DNA from: Imbricaverruca yamaguchii
Taxonomy: Eukaryota; Arthropoda; Thecostraca; Neoverrucidae
Direction of reading: 5' to 3'
DNA: 64,000 nt
NCBI GenBank assembly: GCA_034440575.1
Contig: JAOTOL010001227.1
Coordinates: 124,001-188,000, forward strand
The notes beneath the pieces are model-generated. The model worked only from the letters and a program-made list of their open reading frames with translations, was not told the origin of the DNA and did no database searches. The translations under genes and the position numbers were made by a program. Below are positions 11,401 through 23,576 of the stretch, piece after piece (position 1 is the stretch's first letter; the number at the start of each line of letters is the position of its first letter).

Positions 11401-12428
11401 AATTAGGTTAGTATCGGATGTCAATTAGATAATCTATGTTTAATTTTTACAATTTTTTTTCTTCAAAGAACAAAATAATTCAATTTAAAAAAGAAATAAT
11501 TTCCAGGTACTTAAGTCAGGATCCATGCATTGACTAAACATGACCTCTGGCGGCATCATTATCATTCGAAATTCAAATCTAAGTTATGCTTCGGACTTTT
11601 CACGACCGGAACTTTCAAACGGTGTGCTGCATTTCATCTTAGTATACGAACATCGGAAGTTTTCAAGAGCACCCTCCTGTGCGGCGAATGTAGACTTTCC
11701 GTCTGCTGGGCGAGGGTTTTAAAGTTGGGTTAGGGGCCAAGAAAAATCCTGCCAAGATCAATAATGTACTGATTTCAACTCCATCACTTTACTATATATA
11801 TCCAATATTGACTATTATGGGGTCATAGGTGCGACTACTTGCCGATACTTCGCTATTTCGGCCAAAACTGCCTGACATGTTACTTCGTGTGATGTTGCAG
11901 GTCAGTGCATTCACGTGGCAACCTCGAATTTTTCCTGCCATTAGAGCGACAATGGATTCCCGGTCAGCAATGGCAAGTGGCGCCACGCGCCAGCGGCCGT
12001 TTCCTTGTTGTCCCTGCAAAACGGCGGTGAGGGAAGGGAGGGGGTGCACCACCCCCTTACACGGGTTGGAGTTAATATCTACACATTTTCTGGATCTCCA
12101 CTTGTACGGTGTTTCTCCAAAATTCAGATATAGTTCCGCTGGTAGAAACCGCAAGTGAGTTTCCCGACGCGTGGTTGACTGATTAAAACAAAAACACTTC
12201 TCATGCTGCATGGTGACGGTGGAACGGTGGTTCGCTATTTAATGGAGCCACGTCATTCACGTTATAACTGCAAAAAGCAAGGCGGGCAGTTGACAGGACA
12301 AGACGGACACGACATATGGTTGGTAAGTCTACTTTTACTGTGATGTAGTCGACAAAACAGTTTAGAAGCCATATTTACGTTTAGAAGCCATATTTTTATG
12401 TCTGTGTGTACATAAAATGGATAGAGAT
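11401..12428. other. Unique sequence, no gene recognised
   Basis: Begins with a short duplicated block TCGGATGTCAATTAG (11393 and 11415), then single-copy DNA with only short unrecognised frames. Confidence 0.4.
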
Positions 12429-12633
12429 GAGGCGTGGATACAAGGGGGCACTGGGGGCATGTTCTCCACTTCCATAGGAAGGTGGCTCCCCTCCTGCCTG
12501 TAAAAGGTGCCCCTCTGGGAAGGCTCGAGTGCATCCCCCTATAACTTTTTCAAACAGAGGCGCCCCTCAGAAGGCAAAGTGGCACCTTCCGGACATGCGC
12601 CTCTCTCCATGACAATTTCTGTATCCGCCCCTG
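12429..12633 (-). mobile_element. ~205-bp hAT-like MITE
   Basis: Read on the minus strand it begins CAGGGGCGGATACAGAAATT. The other end on the plus strand, GAGGCGTGGATACAAGGGGG, is an imperfect inverted match (about 11 of 15). The interior contains AGGGGCGCCTCTG and GGGGGATGCACTCGAGCC words that recur in fragments at 36.2-36.5 and 37.5-37.7 kb. No coding capacity. Assignment to hAT rests only on the terminal motif, and a clean 8-bp target duplication is not visible. Confidence 0.5.
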
Positions 12634-13264
12634 ATAAGATATGTATGCGGATATAACCTGAAAATGCTAATACTTATCGCAACAATTTATTTTTAAGGAG
12701 AACCTTGAGCCGAGGACAAAAGGAGTCTTGAGGTGAGGACGGACGGTACCCAGACCTTGAATCTTGGACGGGTAGAATGACTGGATTAGAAAAGTTCTTG
12801 ATAGTTTCCACATTCTAGAGAATTTCTAACAGAGTTGCATACGATGTATATGCATGTTGTTTGTATGCAGAACGAACTGAATATCTCCAGCCAAAATCTT
12901 GCACTTTTGAATCGGCAAGAACGTTACCACGTCATTGGTCTAGACTTCCGCTTTGCCTTTTATTGCGAAACTGGTCTTTGTTCATCATATCAGCTTGGCC
13001 CTGTCTTTATCTTATCGTGACTCTGGGGTGACCCAGAAGACGTAGACGGCAGCTGCAAAGCCAGCCGCCCCGCTATGATAAGTGTACACTCTCGGACGTA
13101 GATACAGTGAGCTGCCAGGACCGTGTTCATATTTACGTTGTTGAGCCAGTCCGCTGCTCGCGCGTGCTCGAGCTGCTCGCTGCGAACAAGCCCAGAAGTT
13201 ACTTCTCTTGTGTAGATTGTTATGTATTTTTGGGGGAAGGGGAGGGCATCGGGTCCTGATGGTC
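12634..13264. other. Unique sequence
   Basis: AT-rich single-copy DNA; nothing recognised. Confidence 0.4.
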
Positions 13265-13700
13265 ACCGAGTCTAAAGTCATCCCTATCTGCACACAGATA
13301 GCAGTAACACCCTGAACACATGGGCGCAAAGTGACCCTTGATGTCGACGTGCCCCTAAACTCCAATCCACCACCAACACCCTGAACACCACCACCGTCGC
13401 TGGCGTGTACCACAGGGTCTAAAGTCATCTCTGTCGGTACACAGATAGCAGTAACACCCTGGCCACCACCATCGTCGCTGGCGTGTACCACAGGGTCTAA
13501 AGTCATCTCTGTCGGTACACAGATAGCAGTATCGCCGCTGGCGTGTACCACAGGGTCTAAAGTCATCTCTGTCGGTATACAGATAGCAGTAACACCCTGG
13601 CCACCACCATCGTCGCTGGCGTGTACCACAGGGTCTAAAGTCATCTCTGTCGGTACACAGATAGCAGTAACCCCGCTAACACCACCATCGTCGCGGGCGT
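13265..13700. repeat. 78-bp minisatellite
   Basis: Five copies of a 78-bp unit with the words AAAGTCATCTCTGTCGGTAC, ACAGATAGCAGTAACACCCT and CGTCGCTGGCGTGTACCACA. Units start at about 13420, 13498, 13558 and 13636. The 13498-13557 copy is only 60 bp because of an internal deletion. The first copy (13265-13419) is interrupted by the dispersed repeat at 13320-13367. Confidence 0.93.
13320..13367 (-). repeat. Inverted copy of the 3.5 kb dispersed repeat
   Basis: Reverse complement of 3516-3563 with few mismatches, located in a break of the 78-bp array. Confidence 0.7.
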
Positions 13701-15135
13701 GTCATGTTCCCTACACTGGACCACACCACGGCGAGCTACTGGACCATACCGCGGCGGGCGCGTCATGTTCCCTACACTGGACCATACCGCGGCGGGCGCG
13801 TCATGTTCCCTACACTGGACCACACCGCGGCGGGCGCGTCATGTTCCCTACACTGGACCACACCACGGCGGGCTACTGGACCATACCGCGGCGGGCGCGT
13901 CATGTTCCCTACACTGGACCATACCGCGGCGGGCGCGTCATGTTCCCTACACTGGACCACACCGCGGCGGGCGCGTCATGTTCCCTACACTGGACCATAC
14001 CGCGGCGGGCGCGTCATGTTCCCTACACTGGACCACACCGCGGCGGGCGCGTCATGTTCCCTACACTGGACCATACCGCGGCGGGCGCGTCATGTTCCCT
14101 ACACTGGACCATACCGCGGCGGGCGCGTCATGTTCCCTACACTGGACCACACCGCGGCGGGCGCGTCATGTTCCCTACACTGGACCACACCGCGGCGGGC
14201 GCGTCATGTTCCCTGTACTGGACCACACCGCGGCGGGCGCGTCATGTTCCCTACACTGGACCACACCGCGGCGGGCGCGTCATGTTCCCTACACTGGACC
14301 ACACCGCGGCGGGCGCGTCATGTTCCGTACACTGGACCATACCGCGGCGGGCGTGTCATGTTCCCTGTACTGGACCATACCGCGGCGGGCGCGTCATGTT
14401 CCCTGCACTGGACCACACCGCGGCGGGCGCGTCATGTTCCCTACACTGGACCATACCGCGGCGGGCGTGTCATGTTCCCTACACTGGACCATACCGCGGC
14501 GGGCGTGTCATGTTCCGTACACCGGACCATACCGCGGCGGGCGCGTCATGTTCCTTACACTGGACCACACCACGGCGGGCGCGTCATGTTCCCTACACTG
14601 GACCACACCGCGGCGGGCGTGTCATGTTCCGTACACCGGACCATACCGCGGCGGGCGTGTCATGTTCCCTGTACTGGACCATACCGCGGCGGGCGCGTCA
14701 TGTTCCCTACACTGGACCACACCGCGGCGGGCGCGTCATGTTCCCTACACTGGACCACACCGCGGCGGGCGTGTCATGTACTGGACCATACCGCGGCGGG
14801 CGCGTCATGTTCCCTACACTGGACCACACCGCGGCGGGCGCGTCATGTTCCCTACACTGGACCACACCGCGGCGGGCGTGTCATTACTGGACCACACCGC
14901 GGCGGGCGCGTCATGTTCCCTACACTGGACCATACCGCGGCGGGCGCGTCATGTTCCCTACACTGGACCACACCGCGGCGGGCGCGTCATGTTCCCTACA
15001 CTGGACCATACCGCGGCGGGCGCGTCATGTTCCCTACACTGGACCACACCGCGGCGGGCGCGTCATGTTCCCTACACTGGACCATACCGCGGCGGGCGCG
15101 TCATGTTCCGTACACTGGACCACACCGCGCCAGGC
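13701..15135. repeat. 38-bp minisatellite
   Basis: About 37 copies of a 38-bp unit, CGCGGCGGGCGCGTCATGTT followed by CCCTACACTGGACCAYAC. The CAC/TAC alternation before CCGCGG gives two interleaved subtypes. Several units are shortened (about 13734, 13868, 14776, 14883) by loss of the TTCCCTACA block. All plus frames are open, giving three overlapping spurious frames of more than 430 codons. Confidence 0.97.
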
Positions 15136-15410
15136 ATCGCCGCGGCACTGATGACGCGGCGGCAGACCAGGTGTTGTTTTAAAGGTCGGGTGCCGCCGCC
15201 GCCAGCCGAAAACAGTCATTAGGCGGAGCGCACAGATCGGCCAGTGACAGTTGCGCCGCGGCGCCGATACCGCGGCTCGATGGCGGCTACTTTAGCCGGG
15301 CTCTGCTCTGCTACACCTGGTGCAGCAGGTCAGCGGTCACCAGCTGCTGCTGTTGCTGGTGGTGCTAATCGCCGTTCAGAAGTCATTAATCACTGCCATC
15401 ACCGCCTTAC
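15136..15410. other. GC-rich unique sequence
   Basis: CpG-rich single-copy DNA between arrays; no gene recognised. Confidence 0.4.
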
Positions 15411-15565
15411 CCCGACACGTGTCTGGGCTGCGGGTCAGCTGTGGGCGCCACGTGTCCGGGCTGCGGGTCAGCTTTGGACGCCACGTGCCCAGGACATGGG
15501 TCGGTTTTGGCCGCCACGTGTCCGGGCTCACCGACACGTGTCCGGGATCACCGGCACGTGTCGGT
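15411..15565. repeat. 33-bp minisatellite with an E-box in each unit
   Basis: Four to five copies of a 33-bp unit, CCACGTGTCCGGGCTGCGGG followed by TCAGCTTTGGACG, with shorter copies at the right end. Each unit has CACGTG, the palindromic E-box/bHLH core; function is not implied. Confidence 0.85.
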
Positions 15566-15774
15566 CTGCAACAGATGTACACGTGGCCGATTGTCGGAGC
15601 TGTCGACTTCCGGCGTGGCAGCCTGCTCTGTATGCTGATTGGCCGTGTCAGCAATGATGAAGCTGCAAAGCGGTCGCACGCTGTGTTTGCGAGAGGACAA
15701 CGCATGTGCCGAGCAATATCAATACATCTGTGCGGCCCAGCAGGATGCAAACTGACGACCAACTGTGCCCCTGC

Positions 15775-16255
15775 ACGGTACCAGGGTCGATACTTTGGTA
15801 CTTCGGTGCCAGAGTCGATACTCCGGTACCAGGGTCGACACTTCGGTACCAGGGTCGACACTTCTGTACCAGGGTCGACAGTTCGGTACCAGGGTCGACA
15901 CTTCGGTACCAGGGTCGATACTTTGGCACCAGGGTCGACACTTCGGTATCAGGGTCGACACTTCGGTACCAGGGTCGATACTTCGGTACCAGGGTCGATA
16001 CTTCGGTACCAGGGTCGACACTTCGGTACCAGGGTCGATACTTCTGCCAGGGTCGATACTTCGGTACCAGGGTCGATACTTCGGTACCAGGGTCGATACT
16101 TCGGTACCAGGGTCGATACTTCGGTACTTCGGTGCCAGGGTCGATACTTCAGTACCAGGGTCGATACTTCGGTACCAGGGTCGACAGTTCGGTACCAGGG
16201 TCAATACTTCGGTACCAGAATCGACACTTAGGTACCAGAGTCGACATACCAGCTG
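15775..16255. repeat. 20-bp GGTACCAGGGTCGATACTTC minisatellite
   Basis: About 23 copies of GGTACCAGGGTCGATACTTC, with CGACACTTC as the common variant and GGTACC in most units. A few partial units occur (about 16046, 16123). Open frames on both strands are by-products of the repeat. Confidence 0.96.
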
Positions 16256-16336
16256 TGCACCTTCACATCGCGCTCAAGTCATTGAGACTTACGGTCTGCT
16301 TGAGAATAGTTGCAACATCATATAATTCATCTGCTG

Positions 16337-16357
16337 CACACACAAACACACACACAC

Positions 16358-16396
<39 letters not shown>

Positions 16397-16446
16397 CACA
16401 CACACATATAATATGTGTGTGTGTGTGTGTTTGTGTATGTGTATGT
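16337..16446. repeat. (CA)n-(TG)n inverted microsatellite
   Basis: A (CA)n tract of about 70 bp with interspersed AACA/GCAC variants is followed by ATATAATAT and then a (TG)n tract, so the two arms are complementary around an AT-rich centre. The block could extrude a long hairpin or adopt Z-DNA. Confidence 0.95.
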
Positions 16447-16504
16447 AACTGTGGTAGATCTATATGGAAAGAGGTCGTTTCAGTTCTCTGCTTTCCTTTG
16501 CGCA

Positions 16505-16790
16505 GAAAGTCTTATCCAGGTTAGCTTCTCAGGGTGCCTTGCCAAGATCGCCTCTCAGGGTTGTTTCTCACGAGAGCTTCCCTGTATAGCCTCCCGAGGA
16601 CAGTTTTCCAGAAGAGCTTCCCAGGACAGTTTCTCATGATTGGTTCCCTGGGATTTTGCAAGTCATTTCTCCAGGGCATCTCCCTCCCAAGGAGAGCCTA
16701 ACAGTATAGCATCCCGATGGCAGTTTCTCAGGATAGCTTCCACAGAACAGCTTCCAAGGGTAGCTTACTCAGGACAGATTATCAGGGTAA
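16505..16790. repeat. Degenerate ~20-30-bp satellite (CAGGAYAGCTTC)
   Basis: Repeated, diverged blocks such as TTCTCAGGATAGCTTCC, CCCAGGACAGTTTCTCA and CAGGGTAGCTT. The style resembles the old satellite at 7.9 and 57.8 kb, but I could not establish homology. Confidence 0.6.
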
Positions 16791-17114
16791 TTCTACTTAC
16801 ACCCTAGTCACACCACATTACACACATGTGCTGCCCAACTGTGGCTCATGAGTTCTCCTGATGCACTGGGTGGAGCTGTAGTTGGCGGTTCTAACGTGGG
16901 TCGGGGATTAAGGACGAAGAGTTGACATTTTTGTGTAAAGGGACGGTGTACTCTGAAATTTTAGAGTAGGCTGGGTCTACAGTGTTATCCAAATCGTATG
17001 TAGGGCGGACCAGAGGAAAACTGCATCATTGCTTTGGATGTCTAGCTCATCCACTTTTTGATCCCTAACAGCATAGCAGCATGCAAGCAAATTTTAAAAC
17101 ATTCAAAGGTTAAA
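16791..17114. other. Unique sequence
   Basis: No gene or element recognised. Confidence 0.4.
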
Positions 17115-17250
17115 GTGTGGAATTTCCTTCTCCATCCATTGTACGTCAGCATTTTTACATGTGTGGAATCCATCGCTCCTTCCAATGTACGTCAGCATTC
17201 TTACATGTGTGGAATCCCCTCTCCCTCCAATGTACGTCAGCTTCGGAGGC
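17115..17250. repeat. 45/46-bp triplication
   Basis: Three copies of a 45-46-bp unit containing TGTACGTCAGCATTYTTACA and TGTGTGGAATC. GTACGTCAGC starts at 17141, 17187 and 17232. Confidence 0.9.
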
Positions 17251-17325
17251 CCTCCACTTCCTTAGCATAGCTCCGATCGAGTCAAATCATGAACAACATG
17301 AAGTTATCAATTTTGTTTCCATATT

Positions 17326-17495
17326 TTCCCTTTCTTTCCCACTCTCTTTCTTTGCGTTTCGGCCTCTTTCTTTCTCTCTATCTCGCTCTCAGACTCAATC
17401 CCTCGTTCACTCTCCTTCCTTCCGCTCTCTCGTATCCTCTCTTTCTCTCTCCTCCCTTTCTTTCCTTCGTTCTCCCTCTCTCCCACCCACTTTTT
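17326..17495. repeat. Pyrimidine tract
   Basis: About 170 bp of almost pure T/C on the plus strand, made of CTTTC and CTCT blocks. Frames on the opposite strand are Lys/Glu/Arg low complexity. Confidence 0.85.
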
Positions 17496-17619
17496 GTGCA
17501 TAGTTTTGCTGAACAATGATTTGTCTTCTCACGCAGATGACAGTGCTGGCGAGCCCGCCGCGGCTCAACAATGCAACCAGCAGGGCCTGATCAAAAATGC
17601 TAATTTCCCCTTCGTATTT

Positions 17620-17915
17620 CCAAGATTTCCATAGCGTCCGCGCCCGGCGACGGCGGCGGCGCCGGCGGGGAATTTGCGCCGGCGGCGACAATGCGGCCCG
17701 GTGCGGCGCCGTCGGCGGCCTGCCGTCAGCTTAGGCCGACCGGTGCGTCGCGACGACACCGGAGTGCACACACACACACACTCCCTCCCACCTGGTGCGG
17801 CAAAAAATTGCCGCGCCCACGGAAACGGGCCGCGCTCGGCCACAATGGACGCATACCGAGCGGGCCGAGCCGAGCGGCCACCTAACCGGGCCGCATTGTC
17901 GGCCAATTTTTAAAT
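17620..17915. other. CpG-rich block
   Basis: CpG-dense unique sequence with GGCGGCGGCGCCGGCGGGG and a short (CA)n at about 17767. No promoter or exon can be assigned. Confidence 0.35.
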
Positions 17916-20579
17916 GACCCGAGACCGGCACACGAGCGCTCAGATGCCGCCGCTTGTTAGACGGTGATTCATCTGTGCGATTATTGTTCACCAGATGGGA
18001 ACAATACATAAAGGCAGCACTACAGTCGACCGGCTCACAGCTCGAGAGATCTCGGCAGCCTGGCAACGCGCAAAAAGCAAAGCTGATTGTTCACCTTACT
18101 GTTTATCTTTGGGTCTGTTCCGGAGATAATGTGTCGGGCTGGAATGCACCTGGGGTCATGTGTGCAGTGACAGCTGAAGGGTGCCGCGCGTTATCCCGCC
18201 GCCGCCCGACATTGTCTTAATTCACACTGTTCCATGCATTAATGCATGGTAGAAATGTAGCAGTGGAGATCCACGGTTCAGGATATATGTGTCCAGCAGG
18301 GGATGCAATTTTATAGGCATGACGGACGTTTTCCTGCTATTTGACATTTTGAAACATCGATAAATTGCCCAGACCCTCCATCACTGTGATAACAACGGTC
18401 AAGCTCCTGGTTGTGGTCAGCATCCATGTTGCTTCACGAATGGTTCTGTCAAGCTACCTCATTGAAAGCAAAGTTCTTAGAGAGCCGGATTATGGTCTGG
18501 CATGGTTTGACAACCGAAATTGCAGCTGCTACGCGCACTTTGAGCCCTCGACTGAGACGGTTAGCCAGACACAGACACATTAGCCTCGGATGCACAACAA
18601 CTGAAAGCCGCATTCGGTCTCTATAGAATAAGAGTCATGCTGTGCAGAACGATCCCAATGTACATTCCATTTAAATTTAGAATAGCAAAGAACATATTTT
18701 GAAGGATGACTTACTCGAGCACCGGTCTGCGAAGTCGGAGCTCTATCCAGAACTGAATAAAATAATTATTGTCTAGCCATTACCTCTAGAAAACATTTTT
18801 TGCATCTTCCCTAGAGCAGAGTAAGGTGTTATATACATATTAGGGCGTTTGATGTGCTTACTTCTTTCTGAAAATCGACCAGGACGACATATATTCAGGT
18901 GCATGTAGAAAACAAAACCCGGTTGGTGACACACAAAAGTATCAAATTGGTTGCGATTTTCGCTTGCTCCAGCCGGTCAAGGCCTCGTCATTTATGACAA
19001 AGCAAAACGTGCTTGCATCGGTGGAGGAAAGTCGTCCTTTCGTTATTCCGCTTACCCCAGCATTGATTGCGGTCCCTATCAGTAATGTCCTGCGACCCCA
19101 GGACACAAAAGAGTTGTTTACTTCCCGTAAGAAGTTGGGTCACAGGCTCTAAGCAAACACCTAAGCGGAACACCATACCAGATTGCAAGGCCTGTGGCAC
19201 AGAATTCACATAGCACCAGGTACAAAGTCTGTCAACATGATGGAACTAAGTGGATTGTGCGGTACAGCAGGTACTATGTTCATGTTTCTTTTCTTAAAGT
19301 TCCATATCAAGGTGAACTGTGGTCAACTTCGTGCAAAGTTTGCACCTCAGAAACTACCTGGACGATTTGAACGATTGGAAAGGCAATCGATAGTCCATGT
19401 CATATGACCGTAGGACACATGAGGGATATTTGTTTTGCTGAACTAGAAGCAACACCAAGCTAGAGATCACAAACCAAGGTCAAACACACAAGCAAAGCAT
19501 CTTCCCGATCATTATTCTCGTGCCATGGAATACAACAGCACTTGGTAGATCCGTCAGACTGATTAACGTCAGTTCAGTACGCGGTATGGCGAGCTGTTGT
19601 CTGACCACCGCCGGTAGCATGGAACCGGGGCAGCGCCGACAGGTGAGACCGGCCTCCCGCCTGCCTCCATCATTTGAATAGGCATAACTCGGCTGTCGTT
19701 TCAGATATTCACTTGATATCTAGTACACATATGCACTACTTTGTGTTCGGTAGTACATGTTTTGGCTGCTGGAAAACTGAAAATATTATGCACAAATAGA
19801 AGCTTGAGTCACGGATTTTGAGCTACATGCGACCATTGATGCCGAAATTCAAGGATAACTCCAATTCGCAGATCTAATATCGGGCAAAACAAAGAAAGTC
19901 ACATTTTCTTTAAAATGGAAATTTTGTAACTTATCTATGCGTACTTTATAAAACCAAACGTGAGATAATTTGGCGACACCGTTACGAGAATCATGGTTGA
20001 CCTATGGTGATAAGGCACCTTTGTGTTCTCTATGTGTGCATCATTCAGTCAAGGTGTGCATCAAATAAAAAAATACTGAAAGAAAAGGAAGGGATGGGAA
20101 GAAAAGCGGTCCCGTCATCCAATGGAAAGCTACGAATTCACTGCAAAATATCTAGTTTTGCACACATTAGCCTCAGCTGAGCATGCTCTAAGCTTTCGCG
20201 TATCCCTGCGCATCTCGCCCTGTCCGCAGCGGCGTATTTAAGAGCCCCCAAGTGAAAAGCACGGCTCTGATTTGGCATTTAGGTCATATGCTACACTAGT
20301 AATAAATGGACAAACTGCAGGAAATAAAATGAAGTGAGATTATAAGAAAATACATGTATTCTGCTCCACGAATTTTACTGCGCCTCCCAGCGTCAAAAAT
20401 CAACCGCAGTCAAACTTTTTCCGCTATTGCACGTTACCAAACGTGGTCCACTGAACAAACACACACCATTGGCCGTATACTTGGATGCAACTGTCGCACT
20501 CAGTGTATAAGTCCGCTCTGACACCCGAACTACGCTTTCCGGCATATCAGATGTCTTTTGTGGAATTCCTGCGTGTCTG
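17916..20579. other. Unique sequence, no gene recognised
   Basis: About 2.7 kb of single-copy DNA. The longest frames are under 90 codons and show no domain. No tandem repeat was seen. Confidence 0.4.
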
Positions 20580-20589
20580 CTGTGGGCTT

Positions 20590-20690
20590 CCTGACATACC
20601 GGACCCTGACATACCGGACCCTGACATACCGAACCCTGACATACCGGACCCTGACACACTGACATACCGGACCCTGCCGACAGCCCTGTG
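20590..20690. repeat. 15-bp CCCTGACATACCGGA minisatellite
   Basis: Five to six copies of CCCTGACATACCGGA, one interrupted by an ACACTGACAT insertion. Confidence 0.9.
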
Positions 20691-20714
20691 CATGTGCATT
20701 ATCTCTGTTGACAG

Positions 20715-20790
20715 TGCCCGGCATATATGATCCCTGCCGACAACGCCTGACGGATATGATCCCTGTCGACAACGCCTGACTCATATGATG
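20715..20790. repeat. ~32-bp partial triplication
   Basis: Two full copies and one partial copy of a unit containing ATATGATCCCTGYCGACAAC and GCCTGACG. Adjacent to, and sharing CCTGCCGACA with, the 15-bp array. Confidence 0.8.
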
Positions 20791-20819
20791 CCTTTAGAGA
20801 GTTTCATGCCGAAGTCGGT

Positions 20820-21065
20820 GTCTGACGGTACGTTTCCGTGTGAGCGCGTCTCCCTCGTTAGCGGCGTCAGACGGGGGTGCACTTTCACCCCGCGCCGGCC
20901 GCACGAAGGCTTCGGCGCCGGGAAAATTGCGCTCGCGCATTCACCGGCCGTGAGCTGTCCTGGCCAGCCAGCCCTGGGAGCCAGCGGCAGATTTCTCCCA
21001 GCGGCGGCCGCCGTTTTCGGCATATTTCTGGACGTCCACGTTCTCACGCCCCGCTCCGTGCGATG
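20820..21065. other. CpG-rich block
   Basis: CpG-dense unique sequence around GCGCCGGCCGCACG and GGCGGCCGCCG. No gene recognised. Confidence 0.35.
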
Positions 21066-22173
21066 TGAATGTACGTGTCCTCATCCATGCCAGTGTATGA
21101 CACCTTTCCCGTCGGATTTATGGGGCAGGTGGCGTTGCTTTTTTACATATTGACTTAATAATGTGCGGTATCATTGTATAACATAATATAGAGCCGTCAC
21201 ATGCTTTACCGCGAACCACAGAACGTACTGTGCAGGCAGGTGTCCCTGTGCAATGTCGTGCTTACTCAGACACTCATTGACAATGTCATTTTCACAGTTT
21301 CTCAACCAGAAATATGCCAAGATGCATTGATACACGAATACAAATCAGGCATTTTGATACACCTTGGCAGAAATATCTTGGCAGTCTATCATCACTTCTT
21401 GTATACATCGCAATACAAATTACACACCAAATCAGCATAGCCACAAACATTGGGACTGTGGTTCATAGTACGTCCAAGACCACATCTTGTGTGTTTGTAG
21501 ATGCATTTGGACGTACATGCTTGGCTATGTGTACGATGCCAGGCGGTAATTTCAGGTGCAACTGCATCCAATCAATGGCAAACCTTAGCTCAAATTGGGT
21601 TTGAACTGCAATAACGGCAAAGCTGAGCCCATAGCGTTAGTGCTCCAGATGTTTTCATCAGAAAATGTTGCTGAGGCAGATCAAGTGTACATGATCTGAC
21701 TCAGCACTACAGTTTGCAGCGGAACACACCTCCGATACGTGACTGGCTTGTGGTAATCGTGGAAGGGAAGAGACAAGTCGCATTTCGGAAGCGTCTGGCA
21801 ATGCCTAAGCCGCTGAGGCGAGCTACCATTGCTGGATAAGCCGGGTAGGTCGGGAGGTCCGAACCACCCCGACTTACTACCCAACTAATGCTAATTTGCC
21901 ATTTCCCATATTCAATTTGAGAACAAATGTCGGACCCGGATACCTCCGCTCTGGAATAATGGAATATATCCAGCCTTGAAAGCAGCCGGCCGACAGAGCG
22001 ATTCGAGTTTTGATGTGAGCAGAAGCACATGCTGAAGATGATGCATTATTGAAGCTAGGTTAGTATTTTCTAGGAGCAGATTTCAGGTCAGGCGAATAGA
22101 CGGCCGATTCATTACTTTAGCTCTGCGATACGTTAATTATGCTAGGCACTGAGAACTCAAACCAGAAAGCACG
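21066..22173. other. Unique sequence, no gene recognised
   Basis: Single-copy DNA with minor frames only. The minus frame 22030-21707 has no recognisable motif. Confidence 0.4.
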
Positions 22174-22350
22174 GGGTCGCAGTAACATAATCGGTGCGGT
22201 GTTTGTGGTCGTAAGATCGCGGGTTCGAATCCCAAACCGGCGATATTACCGAGTCCAGCCGCCGCCAATCTCCGTGAGAGGTTGACGAAGCGATATGGTC
22301 GAGCATGAGTTGAATGCGTCTTATAAGAAGCCAAGATCCTTCTTCTTCTA
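22174..22350 (+). mobile_element. tRNA-derived SINE, type 2 (decayed)
   Basis: The B-box GGGTTCGAATC lies about 50 bp from a decayed A-box region. A body then follows with CCGAGTCCAGCC, CCAATCTCCGTGAGAGGTTG and a GAATGCGTCTTATAA block, ending in CCAAGATCCTTCTTCTTC. Head and tail match the better-preserved copy at 25991-26171. Confidence 0.75.
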
Positions 22351-22548
22351 AGCTAGGGAAGCCTACACGAAATAACAATGGTGAATAAAGTGCTATAGAG
22401 ATTACTGTCGCATCAGCATACCCATCGAAGGAGATAGCAATAGAAATAAGCCAGAAGTGCTGAGTGACTGCATCGTACGAAATGTTATTCAATGTAGACA
22501 TTCCGTCAAAGGCACATCATTCTCCATTTACCTCCGGTTCTTGTTCAC

Positions 22549-22745
<197 letters not shown>

Positions 22746-22842
22746 CCGGAGGGGCGACCTTTTCCCGGTCGCAGGGGCACCACATTGCCATGGGGGAGAC
22801 ACAAGCGCCCGGAGCCACCTTCCCCTCTATGCCCCATCGATA
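22746..22842. mobile_element. Possible fragment of the 12.4 kb short family
   Basis: Words GGGGCGACCTTTTCC, GGGGCACCA, GAGCCACCTTCCCC and ATGCCCC parallel the minus strand of 12429-12633. No termini are preserved. Confidence 0.2.
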
Positions 22843-23576
22843 TACACCTAGTCATTACAGCAAACGATACTTCTAGCAAAAATGATTGGATCGTTTTGGA
22901 GTGCAGCATCATTGGACAACCTTCTGATTCTTTAGATATTCGTAAGTGTGAGGAACACGACTTCTGACCTACTGATGGTTGTATTGCTGTTGTTTGGAAC
23001 ACAGCCAAAGTAATCCTCATTTATCACCTTACAGGTATGTTGAACAATCACAAAGTGATGAGTTCGTTTTCCAGTTTTGAATAGTTTCCAACCTTTTGGC
23101 GATTTTCGCAAATAAATAAATGCAGCCATCTTCTAAGCGTTAAAATATACTATTGATACTTCCAAGAAAAGGGGTCTTAACACGCGCCCTAGTGGGCCTC
23201 TAAAAATTACGTGAACTGGAGGGGCGGATTCGCCCCCGCCCCCAAAGATCTCGGCTCGTATTAAAGCTGAAGTAACAAAATTCGAAGGGTGGATGGGTAC
23301 AGGAGTGAACTCAGTTGTGTACGAATTGCATGACCTTAGGTCGATACTGTCAAGGTCAAATGATGTCACATATATCAAAATGTTCTCGTTTTGCGTGGAT
23401 TGTCTTGTCATTATTATGGATCGCTGTGATTGTGTTTAAATTATCCCAAACGGGTATCATTGATGTTTTGGATATTACTAATGATGCAATACAAATGCTA
23501 GACCCGGCATTTGGCCTCAGGTCACCTATATATGAGCATTTTATCAGGTCAGTTACCTGTTCTATTTACCGGAACC
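22843..23576. other. Unique sequence upstream of the ribozyme candidate
   Basis: No gene recognised. AGGTCA-type words occur (TCAAGGTCA near 23353, CAGGTCA near 23520 and 23547), so this could be remnant DNA of the half-site-rich MITE family. The frame 23315-23641 has one hydrophobic stretch but no recognisable family. Confidence 0.35.

Noticed and set aside
13699..15222. Three overlapping plus frames of 436-507 codons
   Set aside because: The 38-bp unit has no stop in any plus phase and the peptides rotate through all three frames.
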